64,000 nt of DNA from Lachnospiraceae bacterium NSJ-143 (GCA_022867625.1 JALIFM010000005.1:124001-188000); one strand, 5' to 3'. Positions 41,141-50,119 are shown, numbered from the stretch's first letter. Notes: a model not told the origin generated them from the sequence alone. Translations and numbers: made by a program.

Positions 41141-41223
41141 TACTATTGCTATAGTATATATCTTTATTTCAATATACCATTATCGCCATAAAATGTCAAG
41201 ATAAACATACTATTGCTATAGAA
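41141..41223 (-). promoter_or_regulatory. Promoter of the BlaI-type operon flanked by two operators
   Basis: On the minus strand TTGACA (41199-41194), 17-bp spacer, TATATT (41176-41171). A perfect palindrome TACTAT-TGCT-ATAGTA lies at 41141-41156, just after the start point. A near copy (TACTAT-TGCT-ATAGAA) lies upstream of the -35 at 41208-41223. Spacing between the two is 67 bp, about six helical turns, suitable for cooperative repression. Confidence 0.75.
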
Positions 41224-41238
41224 TATAATTTTCTATTT

Positions 41239-41318
41239 CCGCTAAAACAATAGCGGCAAGCAGGGCGCAACGGTACACACCGTTGCGCGTTTGCCCATTT
41301 TCCGCTATGCGAAAACTG
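41239..41318. other. Cluster of inverted repeats downstream of the relaxase gene (candidate oriT)
   Basis: Three successive dyads at the start of GC-rich backbone: CCGCTA-N6-TAGCGG (41239-41256), a perfect GCGCAACGGT-ACAC-ACCGTTGCGC (41265-41288), and an imperfect TTTTCCGC-TAT-GCGAAAA (about 41301-41318). No T-run follows, so they are not simple terminators. Position beside the relaxase/MobC genes fits an origin of transfer, but the nick site is not identified. Confidence 0.4.
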
Positions 41319-41444
41319 TTCAAACCGCTTGTTGGGGGCCGCCCCCAATCCCCCGGCAAGGGCCGCTTTCGCTGCCTTGCGAACGCTCCACAAGTGGAGC
41401 GGCCACGCACCCTTACGGGCGCTGAAAACACGAACGGCCCGGCG

Positions 41445-42866
41445 CTATCGCTGGGCCTGTTCTTTTTCCTTTTCCGGCTTCTCCGGTTCGCTGCCCAGCA
41501 GCTTATCCACGTTGGCCTTAGCGGTTAAAACCTCCTGCATTTCTTTCTTAGCAGCGGCGTACTCCGCATAGGCTTTTTTCTTTTCAGCCAGCAGTTCGGC
41601 ATACTCCGCTTGCAGCATTTTTATAGTGGGGAGCTTTTGCAGGCCCAGCTTGTCAAACGCGGCCTTGGCCGCCTTGTGCAGCAGGATTTCCGTTTCATGG
41701 ACGGCCAGAAACTTCTTGCTGTACCCGGTCTTGCGGTAGGCCGCGTAAACCTCCCGCGTCTTGGAATAGTTGGCTATCTGCTTTTGTAGCGCGGCGATCT
41801 CGGCCATGCGCCCCTCGGCCCGCTTGATTATGCCGGACAGCTCGTTAAACCGGGCCGTGCTATCCTTGGCCCGTGTTTCCAGCTGGGCATATTCCAGCAG
41901 CCCGTTTTCCTCCAAAAAAGAAAGCGTTTGGGCCATCTGCTTTAGGTTGAATACCTTAGCCCATTGTTCATAGCCCCGGTCCTTTCCAGCCTGCAATTTG
42001 CTTTGAATGTCAATGAGCAGATTCACCTTGCGGGCCGGTTTCTGCTTGGGAGCTTTAGACCGGCTGGAAGAAACAACACGCCTGCCCGCGATACGTTCCT
42101 TTATAGCGTCCTCGGTATAGTCGGCCCCTAACGATTTTTCACGCAGCCGGGTATACTTTTCCTGTCCCGGTGCAAGGAAAGAAAGGCTGTTCCCCCGGCG
42201 TTTGGATTGAAAGCCCGCCGCCTCCATGAGCCGCACGAACGAGGCAAAGTCGGCGGGGTGCTGGGCAAGGGCGGCGTCGATAGCGGCCCGGATTTTTTCT
42301 TGTGCGGACAGCGGCTTCTTATCCCCTAACCACTTGCCGTAATCTTTCTTGCCCCGTTTGGGATTCTCTATGACGGAAAGGCCGTTTTCCAGACACAGCC
42401 GGTCGCTGATTTTGCGGACGGCTTTTGCAGAGCCTAAGAAGTCCCGGAACCGCCGCCCCGCGTCCTCCGACACAGCGGAAAAAATCACATGGTTATGGAT
42501 ATGGTTTTTGTCTATATGAGTAGCAACGACGAATTGATACCGGCCTTTTGTCATGCGCTGGGCCAGTTCATAGCCTATCCGGTTGGCGTCCTCCGGGGTG
42601 ATCTCGCCGGGTTTGAACGCCTGCCGGATATGATAGGCCAGCACTTCCTTGTCGCGGCCCGGCTGCCGTACTCCGTTGTTCCGGTAAATCTGCCGGGCCA
42701 GCAACATTTCAGAGGTGGCGGTGGCCGGGTCGCACTTGTAGGAGCTTACCCACAGGCCGCCGTCCGTCTTGGCCGGGTTCAGAATATAGTCAATACGTTC
42801 TGTCAAGGAAACGGCGGGGGTTTTGCCCTTCCCGGTGTGCATGGAAATAAAACGGGTAGCGGCCAT
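41445..42866 (-). CDS. MobA/VirD2-family relaxase
   Basis: A 473-residue DNA nickase that starts conjugal transfer at oriT and pilots the strand. The N-terminal relaxase domain (about 1-190) has a candidate nucleophile Y27 (ERIDYILN) and the three-histidine motif HIDKNHIHNH (117-126). The C-terminal half is helical, with coiled-coil-like segments, and a Lys/Glu-rich end. It acts with MobC encoded just upstream and the VirD4 coupling protein. Codon use is GC-rich, unlike the adjacent cargo. Confidence 0.92.
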   Translation of the reverse strand: MAATRFISMHTGKGKTPAVSLTERIDYILNPAKTDGGLWVSSYKCDPATATSEMLLARQIYRNNGVRQPGRDKEVLAYHIRQAFKPGEITPEDANRIGYELAQRMTKGRYQFVVATHIDKNHIHNHVIFSAVSEDAGRRFRDFLGSAKAVRKISDRLCLENGLSVIENPKRGKKDYGKWLGDKKPLSAQEKIRAAIDAALAQHPADFASFVRLMEAAGFQSKRRGNSLSFLAPGQEKYTRLREKSLGADYTEDAIKERIAGRRVVSSSRSKAPKQKPARKVNLLIDIQSKLQAGKDRGYEQWAKVFNLKQMAQTLSFLEENGLLEYAQLETRAKDSTARFNELSGIIKRAEGRMAEIAALQKQIANYSKTREVYAAYRKTGYSKKFLAVHETEILLHKAAKAAFDKLGLQKLPTIKMLQAEYAELLAEKKKAYAEYAAAKKEMQEVLTAKANVDKLLGSEPEKPEKEKEQAQR

Positions 42867-42939
42867 ACGTCAAGCCTCCTTTCTTTCACAGAAAAAGTCG
42901 AGGACAACGGACAGAAACGCCCGCTGTCCCCGGTCTTGT

Positions 42940-43278
42940 TTAACTGATTTGCGCCAGTTCTAACAGTATCTTGTTGGCCGCCTCCCACAACTCGGCATAC
43001 CGCTTTTGCATATCCTCCACATCGGTAGCGTAAACGCTCCGGGTTTCGTTGGCTCGGCGGGCAATCTGGTTTAAGTTGTTGGTCGCGCCTCGCAGAAGCG
43101 CCACAAGCTCCCGGACGCTCCCTAAATCCAGCTGAACGATATAGCCGTCAACGGCCTGTTTACGCAGGTACGCGCCAATGTTGCGCGTTCCCAGCAGGGA
43201 CATTTTCTCCGCGATCAGCTGCCTTTCCCTCGGCGTCACCATGAAATGCAGCTGGATATTTCTTTCTCTATTTGCCAT
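42940..43278 (-). CDS. MobC-like relaxosome protein
   Basis: About 112 residues. It helps the relaxase open and recognise oriT. The N-terminal part (NRERNIQLHFMVTPRERQLIAEKM) looks like a ribbon-helix-helix DNA-binding domain. LVALLRGATNNLNQIARRAN is the MobC signature. The ATG at 43278 follows GGAGG by 9 nt and overlaps the end of the TTRAP gene by 11 nt; an in-frame start at 43332 is rejected. Confidence 0.88.
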   Translation of the reverse strand: MANRERNIQLHFMVTPRERQLIAEKMSLLGTRNIGAYLRKQAVDGYIVQLDLGSVRELVALLRGATNNLNQIARRANETRSVYATDVEDMQKRYAELWEAANKILLELAQIS

Positions 43279-43522
43279 ACGCAAAGTCCTCCGTTTCCCC
43301 CTCGTCGTACAGAACCGGATAGGCCGGGACAAAGGCAGTTTCCAGAAAATCGGCGTCGGTCATAGCCGCCAGTTTCCGGGCGGCGCTGTCAACCACGGCC
43401 AGCAGTTCGGCGTCGTTCTCATACAGAGGTCGGACGGCTCGCAGCTGGGCCAGCTGCCCGGCCCGCGTGTCGGCCTTGTAAATGTCAATCAGGTTCATTT
43501 CTTCCACGGTAAAGTTCATCAT
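43268..43522 (-). CDS. Transposon-transfer assisting protein (TTRAP family)
   Basis: An 84-residue acidic, mainly helical protein starting MMNFTVEEMNLIDIYKADTRAGQL, the pattern of the putative transposon-transfer-assisting family found in Tn1549-like elements. Mechanism unknown. Its start overlaps the stop of the large ArdC-type gene (ATGATGA) and its end overlaps mobC, so the three are translationally coupled. Confidence 0.8.
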   Translation of the reverse strand: MMNFTVEEMNLIDIYKADTRAGQLAQLRAVRPLYENDAELLAVVDSAARKLAAMTDADFLETAFVPAYPVLYDEGETEDFAYGK

Positions 43523-46500
43523 AGCTCAATCTCCTTTTCTTTTTTCTTGGCGGTCTTGGCCTCCTGTTTGGGAGCCGGGGCGCTTTTGGCCGCGTCCAGC
43601 TGTTCCCGGATAGAGGGCTTTTCCCTCCGCGCCTTGCGTTGTAGTTCGGTAGGCTTTTCGCCGGTCAGGGGCGCTATGGCCTTGATGGAATCGGCGGCCC
43701 GAAACGCATTATCGGTCAGCTGCCTTTGCCATGCTTTCGCGTTTGGCGACCAGCGAAATCCGCCTCCTTTCAGCTCGGCGCGGGTGTCCGCGTCGGGCTT
43801 TCCGTCAAAGAAAACTTGCAGCCGGTTTTCTTCCCGGTTGATCTCCACCTTGCCGCCGTCAAACTCCCAGCCCACAAAGGGGGTCTGCTCCTTGCGCGTC
43901 AAGCTCTCAATCCGGGCCTTTACCCGGTGAATCTCCGCGTTATTGTTGGAGAGCGCCCACGAAGCAAAGGGCTTATCCTCTAAATGCCAGCCTTGGGCCA
44001 TGTCCGCTTTCAGCTTTTCAAGGGTTTGCGGGGGCAAATGGGGGCAGCCGTCCAGCGTCTTATGCTTGCGGTAATAGGCATTGACGGCTTTCATGGTTTC
44101 TTGTGATTCAACCAGATTGTCAAGTTTGGCTTGCAGCTTGGCAACGGCCTCCGGGTCGTCCGCGCTGATTCCTCCCATGCCGGTACTTCTGATTTTGTCA
44201 AGCAAGCCCTGTATGTCCCGCCATTCTCGCATATTACTATCCATTGCGGCGTTCTGCTTTTCCTTTTTCCGCACGGGGAAGTTGGACGGCCCGGCGATCA
44301 TCACAGAGGGAACGCGGCCCAAAATCTCGTTGTGGTGGTTCATGTTCGCGGCCAGCTTTCGGCAATACGTATCAAGCAGCCGGTCGATCTTTTCATGGTG
44401 CATGGGATCAATACGCTTTTTCTGCCGTTCGGCTATTTGCGCGGCCTCGTCCACCATCTGCCGGTATTCCGACGTTGCGCTGCCGGGCCTGTAATCGGAA
44501 AAGCTGATTGCCTCCTTTGCGCGGCGGGCCGTCGTTTCGTTGATTGCGTAATAGGTCGGGGCGGTCGTCTTGTCGTCCCCGGTGGCAGAAGCCTCCGGCG
44601 CTTCTTTCGTTGGCGCGGGTGTTTCCACAGTGACCGCAGCCGGGGCGTCAGTCTGTTCCTGTATCAGCTGGGAAAAAGAGAGCTGTTCATAACCGCCCTC
44701 CGGTTGTTCCTCCGTTGGCGTTTCCACGGCCTCCGCAGCCGGGGCGTTAGCCTGTTCCTGTACCGGCTGGGAAGAAAAGAGAGGATCGAACGGCTGCCCG
44801 TCAAAAAGCAGTTCCCGGCGCTGTTCAAACCGGCTTAAAATCCCTTGTTGTAGTTCGGCAAACTCTTTGTATTCGTCCAGCGTTAGGCCATTATCCAGCA
44901 TTTCCGCTTGTGACTTTACCCAGCCCTCCCCATAAAGAAACGGATAAATGCCGGTGTTTTCAGAGATAAAGCAAAGAGAGGAATCCCGGTTGTCATAGTG
45001 GCCCTTGTTGTCGTAATTTTCCGCTTTGCCCATATAAACCTTGTCGTCCGCGCCCACCATAGCCACCATGCCGGTGTAATTGCTATGACACGCAGAGCGC
45101 ATTTCCACCACAGGACGCGGCATGTAGTCATTCGCCGCATATTCCTCCACAGTCATACCGGCGTCGCGGGCCTCCTGTTCGACTTCCTCCCGCGCCTGCT
45201 TCTGATAGGCCCGCAGCTCCGGGTCGATAAAATCCTCTTTTTTTGGGGCCTCTGGCATCTCATAATTACCGCTGTTCAGCTGTCCCCGGCACTCGGTCAC
45301 ATAGGATTGCCGCGCCGCGTAATAGGCGGCGTTGGTGCGGTCTATGCCGTCCGGTTCTTCAATTTTGACAACGGCGGCCAGTGCGTCGGTCGCGGCCCGT
45401 TCCATTTCCGACAGGTTACAATGCAGCCGCAGGTAGGGGACAAACTCGGTCAGAATCATTTCCCTATGGGCCGTGTCCTGTTCCAATGCCTCCGGGCCGT
45501 CGTTGTGTAAAATGTGATTTTTCCAGCTTTCATCATGGGCGTAATATTCTTGATAGGAATTGATATGGTCGATCAGGCCGCCGTCGCCGTCCCCGAAGTC
45601 CTGCCGTCCCTCGTAGCTGTCAAGCTCCCCCTGAAAGGTGAAATCAATGCGAAACTCGGTCTTGTCATAGCCCGGCCCATGCGCGGCGTCCAGCTGCTTA
45701 AACAAGTCGTCGGCCTCGGCCAGCGTCATTTGTTGGCCGTCCCGCAGCTTGTCGCTTTCACTCCAAATGATTGTGACAATCGGCTGAATTGACGGGTCAA
45801 GCGGCCCGCCGATCATGGCCCGCGCCTTGGCAGCGGCGATCTCGGCGTCCGTGCGTTCCACGATAGCAGGATTGACATAGTGATTTTTCTGTTCAAAGCC
45901 CTGTTCGGCCAGCTCGTTCACAAGGGCAAACAGTTTTTCGTTGTCCTGCACCTGTTCGGCATACTCCACAATCAACCGGCGTTCCCCGTCCCCGAACCGC
46001 TGCCCGTCCTGCTCTACAAGGTCAATTAAGGCGTTGGCCCGTTCGTTCATGGTGGCGTCCGGCATAAACGGCTGATTGTTGATAATACCGTCAATCATGT
46101 TATAATTCTGTTCGCTGCTCATTTCAGCGGCGGCAAGGGGATTTTCCTTTTCGGCGGCCCGCTGCTGCTCTAAAAATTGCGGAACCTCGGAAAAACCGAA
46201 GCTATCCACATAGAAAGCCCGGTCGCTGCCGTTCTGATGAAGCACCACCACGTCCGACACGGAAAGGGAATGGCCCTTGAAGTCCTCCGGGCGGTCGATA
46301 TTGAACCGTGTATAAATCCCCTCCAATGTATCGGATTTTTGCAGCGGCGCGGTATAAATCAAGTCGTAGTTGACCGATTCCACGGAAAGGCCCGCAGCTT
46401 GCAGCCGTTCCAGTGGTTCAAAGCGGTGGTAGTGCAGATCGTCGCCGTGTTTGAGCTGATAGATGGTAAACGTGTCCGGTTCCGTCAGTCCCGGCGCGTC

Positions 46501-47445
46501 CTGCTCCGGGGCCTCCATTGCGGGGGCGGCTTGTTCCTGCTCCTGTTCCTTGGCCTTGACGATCTCCTGATACTTTTCATCAATGGCGGTAATCAGGGCC
46601 GCCGCCGTGTTACGTATGGTTCCCAGCGACGCCTTTAATTCCTTTGTCTGTTTGTCGCTGCTCCAACCGGCGATATAGCCGAATGAATAATCGGACGTGT
46701 CGATCCCGTAGTGTTGGCATACGGTATAGGCCACGCTTTCGGCCTCCACCTCACGGGTACGCTGATCTTTGCGCTGCTCCGGCGGCACTTCCTTTTCTTT
46801 CTCGGCGTAGTAGTTGTGCAGGGTGGCATGGGTAATCTCATGGATAGCCGTCTTGACGTTCTGCACCTCGGCCATGCCCTCGTGAATGGCTATCCGCTGT
46901 TCCGCATAGTTGCAATAGCCTTTTGCGCCGCTGGTAATTGCCTCAAAGCCCACAGGAAACGGGGCTACCTGCTTTAGCGCCTCGAAAAAATCCGGGTAAT
47001 GCTCCACGTCGCCGGTCAGCTCGTTCACGCCCAGCGTTGGGAGGGGTTCCCCCTCCGTTTGGGACACATCGAACACGGTCACGGGCTTAAAGGCCGCCCG
47101 CGTCACTTCCTCGGTTACGGTGACAGTTTTTCCGTCCGGTCTGGTCTGTTCCCGTTCCACCTGCTGCTTGTAAGGGCAGGGGGCCAGTATCTTGATACCA
47201 TGTTCTCCGCGCTTGACATGCCGGTGAAAGTTTTTCTGCCAATCCCCATAGCCTGCCACACGGGAGGCGTCGGGCCGCTGCATGTAAATCAAAAGGGTAT
47301 TGCTTGCCGAATAGCCGTAAAACTTAGACATGGTTTTCAGATAGTCGGCGTACTTCTCGCTGGAAAACAGGTCTTGCAGCCCTTTTTCCAGCTGGTCGGT
47401 AATCTCTTTTAGCCGGTCGCCCGGCGGTTGCTTCTGATATGCCAT
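43519..47445 (-). CDS. Giant ArdC-type polyvalent protein (ssDNA-binding, zinc protease and YodL-like domains)
   Basis: About 1308 residues. The N-terminal ArdC-like ssDNA-binding domain (about 8-140; YGYSASNTLLIYMQRPDASRVAGYGDW) is followed by a metallopeptidase-like segment with HEITH (AIHEITHATLHNY). A YodL-like domain (FTIYQLKHGDDLHYHRFEPLERL) comes next, then several large-polyvalent-protein domains and a C-terminal domain that recurs in element proteins (FDGKPDADTRAELKGGGFRW). Such proteins are thought to protect incoming single-stranded DNA or block host restriction. The ATG at 47445 follows AAAGGAG by 9 nt; the 53 codons further upstream are rejected because they have no such site. 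Confidence 0.85.
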   Translation of the reverse strand: MAYQKQPPGDRLKEITDQLEKGLQDLFSSEKYADYLKTMSKFYGYSASNTLLIYMQRPDASRVAGYGDWQKNFHRHVKRGEHGIKILAPCPYKQQVEREQTRPDGKTVTVTEEVTRAAFKPVTVFDVSQTEGEPLPTLGVNELTGDVEHYPDFFEALKQVAPFPVGFEAITSGAKGYCNYAEQRIAIHEGMAEVQNVKTAIHEITHATLHNYYAEKEKEVPPEQRKDQRTREVEAESVAYTVCQHYGIDTSDYSFGYIAGWSSDKQTKELKASLGTIRNTAAALITAIDEKYQEIVKAKEQEQEQAAPAMEAPEQDAPGLTEPDTFTIYQLKHGDDLHYHRFEPLERLQAAGLSVESVNYDLIYTAPLQKSDTLEGIYTRFNIDRPEDFKGHSLSVSDVVVLHQNGSDRAFYVDSFGFSEVPQFLEQQRAAEKENPLAAAEMSSEQNYNMIDGIINNQPFMPDATMNERANALIDLVEQDGQRFGDGERRLIVEYAEQVQDNEKLFALVNELAEQGFEQKNHYVNPAIVERTDAEIAAAKARAMIGGPLDPSIQPIVTIIWSESDKLRDGQQMTLAEADDLFKQLDAAHGPGYDKTEFRIDFTFQGELDSYEGRQDFGDGDGGLIDHINSYQEYYAHDESWKNHILHNDGPEALEQDTAHREMILTEFVPYLRLHCNLSEMERAATDALAAVVKIEEPDGIDRTNAAYYAARQSYVTECRGQLNSGNYEMPEAPKKEDFIDPELRAYQKQAREEVEQEARDAGMTVEEYAANDYMPRPVVEMRSACHSNYTGMVAMVGADDKVYMGKAENYDNKGHYDNRDSSLCFISENTGIYPFLYGEGWVKSQAEMLDNGLTLDEYKEFAELQQGILSRFEQRRELLFDGQPFDPLFSSQPVQEQANAPAAEAVETPTEEQPEGGYEQLSFSQLIQEQTDAPAAVTVETPAPTKEAPEASATGDDKTTAPTYYAINETTARRAKEAISFSDYRPGSATSEYRQMVDEAAQIAERQKKRIDPMHHEKIDRLLDTYCRKLAANMNHHNEILGRVPSVMIAGPSNFPVRKKEKQNAAMDSNMREWRDIQGLLDKIRSTGMGGISADDPEAVAKLQAKLDNLVESQETMKAVNAYYRKHKTLDGCPHLPPQTLEKLKADMAQGWHLEDKPFASWALSNNNAEIHRVKARIESLTRKEQTPFVGWEFDGGKVEINREENRLQVFFDGKPDADTRAELKGGGFRWSPNAKAWQRQLTDNAFRAADSIKAIAPLTGEKPTELQRKARREKPSIREQLDAAKSAPAPKQEAKTAKKKEKEIEL

Positions 47446-47740
47446 AGAAAAATGCTCCTTTCCTTGATTTTGCCTAAAAAAATAGCCCCGGCACGGTGGG
47501 CAAATCCCGTGCCGGGGTGGTGGTGCGGAATGATAGAAAGCTCTTTTCAGGGGTATGGGATAAAAGATACAGGCCCCCACGGTTCCGCGCCCGCAAAGGC
47601 CCATTCTGTCAGGTCTTGCAAGGCCCTATTTGTCCGCAGTACACCCCTTTTTTGGGGTCTGATTCCCGCTGGCATAGAGAAAGCGCCCCGGACGGTAGTT
47701 GATACCTCCGGGGCGCTCCCCATTGTCCCGTGTGGGAATC
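47446..47740 (-). promoter_or_regulatory. Structured leader with three hairpins upstream of the ArdC-type gene
   Basis: No gene. On the minus strand, in order: arms AGCGCCCCGGA / TCCGGGGCGCT (47682-47717), ACCCC-T6-GGGGT (47643-47658), and CCCCGGCACGG / CCGTGCCGGGG with a 10-nt loop followed by CTATTTTTTT (47476-47517). The last is a textbook terminator sitting about 30 nt before the start codon, so it may be an attenuator or simply close the upstream operon. Confidence 0.65.
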
Positions 47741-48025
47741 CTATCCCTGTTTCGGGGGTGAAAAACGCCCCTGAATGGCCCGCTGTCTTGCGGCCTCCCG
47801 CCGTTCGTCGCTGTACGGTTCCTGAACGACAATAGACTTCTTGGGGACGGTGTAGCTGACGGCCCCGCCCGGCTGCCCGCTCTTAAACGCGATTTTGTCC
47901 GGGTGTTTTTGGGATAGGCGTTCCAATTTTTTTCGCAGCTTTTTGTTGTGGGTATAGATTTCAGCGGTCGGCTCGGCCTCGTTAAACAGGATTATGGTTT
48001 CCTGTTCCAGACGTGAAAGCTCCAT
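47741..48025 (-). CDS. Small conserved element protein of unknown function
   Basis: A 94-residue basic protein (MELSRLEQETIILFNEAEPTAEIYTHNKKLRKKLERLSQ...). The N-terminal half looks helical; the C-terminal half contains GGAVSYTVPKKSIVVQEPYSDERREAARQRA. A similar small gene usually follows topB in Tn1549-like elements; function unknown. AGGAGG lies 7 nt before the ATG, and topB ends 12 nt upstream. Confidence 0.7.
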   Translation of the reverse strand: MELSRLEQETIILFNEAEPTAEIYTHNKKLRKKLERLSQKHPDKIAFKSGQPGGAVSYTVPKKSIVVQEPYSDERREAARQRAIQGRFSPPKQG

Positions 48026-48037
48026 AGGCGGCCCTCC

Positions 48038-50119
48038 TTATCGCTTGGCGGGAAAGTCCATCTTGAAGCCTACAAACTTCCCGCCCGTGTCGTCCAGAAT
48101 CACAATGGCGTCATAGGTCTTGCCTGTCTTTTCAGAGTGGCAGCCTTTCAGCTCGGTCCGGCCCTCTTTCAGTAGAGCAGCGGCGATCTTGGCCGTCAGC
48201 TCCTTTTTCTTGGCGGAAAAAAAGCGGTTTTCTTTCCAGAGGGCAAAGCCGCAGGCCCGGTTTTCGCATACAAAGCCCTTTTTGTTCTCCACCACGCGCC
48301 CGCCACAGCGGGGACAGGTTCCCACGGCCTTTCTTACCGGCTGGAAAAGGGATAGGTCGGCCCCGTCCGGCAGCTTGCCGTAGTCCTGCACCAGTTGGGA
48401 AGTGAGGGCGGCAATCCCGGCCATGAAGTCGGCGGCGTCCAACTCCCCGCGCTCCACCTGCTTTAATTTGTGTTCCCATTCGGCGGTCAGCTGGGGGGAC
48501 TTGATAAGCTCCGGCAGCACACCGATCAGCGCCGCACCCTTGGGGGTGGGAATCAGATTCTTTTGCTTACGCTCCACAAAGCCGGTATGTACCAGCTTTT
48601 CAATGATACCGGCACGGGTGGCGGGCGTCCCCAGCCCTTTACGCTCGGCGTCCTCCGGCATATCCTCCGTACCCGCCGTTTCCATGCTGGAAAGCAGCGT
48701 GTCCTCGGTGTAGTGGCGGGGCGGGGCCGTTGTCCCCTCCCGGACAGAGGCATTGACGCGGGGAAGTTCCTGCCCCTCGGTAAGCTCCGGCAGCGGGGTC
48801 GGTTCCTTGCCCTCGTCCGGCTTTTCTTTCAGGGTAGCCCGGAAAGCGTTGTCAATGGCTTTCCAGCCGTAAGCCGTCACTGTCCGGCCCTTGGCCGTGA
48901 ACGTGTGGCCGCCGCAGGAGAGGGCCGCCACGGTTTCGGCGGTAATGTGCTTTTCCCCCACGGCGCACAGCAGCCGGGCGGCGATCAGGTGCAGCACCGC
49001 CTTTTCCCCGGCAGGCAGGCCGGACAGATCGGCCCCCGGCATAGTAGAGGTGGGGATAATGGCGTGATGGTCTGACACCTTGGAGCCGTCCACCACGCGC
49101 CCGGCGTTGACGGTTTTTTCCAGCCCTGCCATGAACGGCAGCGCTCCGGCCACGGCCTCCACCAGAGAGGGCAGCCCCGCCGCCATGTCCTCGGTAAGAT
49201 ACCGGGAATCCGTGCGGGGATAGGTGACAAGGCGCTTTTCATAGAGCGATTGCGTGTAGTCAAGGGTTTGTTGCGCCGTGAAGCCGTAAAGCCGGTTGGC
49301 GTCCCGCTGCAAGGTGGTAAGGTCGTACAGCTTGGGCGGCAGCTCGGCCCGTTCTTTTTTCTCCACGGCCTCAACGGTGGCCGTCTTGCCGCCGCAGGCC
49401 GCCCGCAGTTCCTCGGCGGCCTTTTTGCTTTCCAGCCGGTCGCCCTCGGCGGTCAGTTCACCGGCGCAGAGCAATACCGTGTAAAACTTCTGTTTCTTAA
49501 ATCCGGCGATCTCGTTTTCCCGGTTCACCAGCAGGGCCAGTGTGGGCGACTGGACGCGGCCCACGTTCAGGGTAACTCCATACAGCACAGAGAAAAGCCG
49601 GGTGGCGTTAATGCCGATCAGCCAGTCCGCTTGTGCGCGGCACAGGGCCGAATGATACAGGCTATCATAATCAGCCCCATCTTTCAGGGCCGCAAAGCCG
49701 TCCCGGATTGCCGTTTCTTCCATGCTGGAAATCCACAGCCGCAGGGTGGGCTTTTGACAGCCGCAGTAGTTATAGACCAGCTGGAAAATGAACTGTCCCT
49801 CCCGTCCAGCGTCGGTGGCGCACACCACGGCGTCCACGTCCTCCCGGCCCATGAGCGCCCGCAGGACGGCCAGCTGCTTTTCTTTTTCCCGGTCGGCGGC
49901 GTACTGCCAGCACTCCGGCACGATGGGCAGATCGTCATAGGCCCACTTTGCGTATTTCTCGTTGTAAGCGTCGGCGGGGGCCAGCCCGACAAGGTGGCCC
50001 ACACACCACGATACCAGCCAGCCGCCGCCCTCGGTGTACCCGTCTTTCCGGGCCGTCGCTCCCAACACATGCGCGATTGCTTGCGCGACGCTGGGTTTTT
50101 CCGCAATCACAAGTTTCAT
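48038..50119 (-). CDS. topB: DNA topoisomerase III (TopB-like)
   Basis: A 693-residue type IA topoisomerase. The TOPRIM domain (about 1-140) has IAEKPSVAQAIA and DAGREGQF (103-110); the active-site tyrosine is Y300 in TYPRTDSRYL. The C-terminal zinc ribbon is CPRCGGRVVENKKGFVCENRACGF, followed by a tail domain often found in element TopB. It probably resolves DNA intermediates during element transfer or replication. Its start overlaps the stop of the small Cys-rich gene (ATGA). Confidence 0.95.
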   Translation of the reverse strand: MKLVIAEKPSVAQAIAHVLGATARKDGYTEGGGWLVSWCVGHLVGLAPADAYNEKYAKWAYDDLPIVPECWQYAADREKEKQLAVLRALMGREDVDAVVCATDAGREGQFIFQLVYNYCGCQKPTLRLWISSMEETAIRDGFAALKDGADYDSLYHSALCRAQADWLIGINATRLFSVLYGVTLNVGRVQSPTLALLVNRENEIAGFKKQKFYTVLLCAGELTAEGDRLESKKAAEELRAACGGKTATVEAVEKKERAELPPKLYDLTTLQRDANRLYGFTAQQTLDYTQSLYEKRLVTYPRTDSRYLTEDMAAGLPSLVEAVAGALPFMAGLEKTVNAGRVVDGSKVSDHHAIIPTSTMPGADLSGLPAGEKAVLHLIAARLLCAVGEKHITAETVAALSCGGHTFTAKGRTVTAYGWKAIDNAFRATLKEKPDEGKEPTPLPELTEGQELPRVNASVREGTTAPPRHYTEDTLLSSMETAGTEDMPEDAERKGLGTPATRAGIIEKLVHTGFVERKQKNLIPTPKGAALIGVLPELIKSPQLTAEWEHKLKQVERGELDAADFMAGIAALTSQLVQDYGKLPDGADLSLFQPVRKAVGTCPRCGGRVVENKKGFVCENRACGFALWKENRFFSAKKKELTAKIAAALLKEGRTELKGCHSEKTGKTYDAIVILDDTGGKFVGFKMDFPAKR

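Noticed and set aside
38983-41223. Beta-lactam resistance regulator system
   Set aside because: The M56 protein lacks penicillin-binding SxxK and KTG motifs and no beta-lactamase or PBP2a gene is present.
44131-44838. Long plus-strand frames over the ArdC-type and topB genes (also 49250-50191)
   Set aside because: They are antisense shadows of well-supported GC-rich genes with conserved domains.
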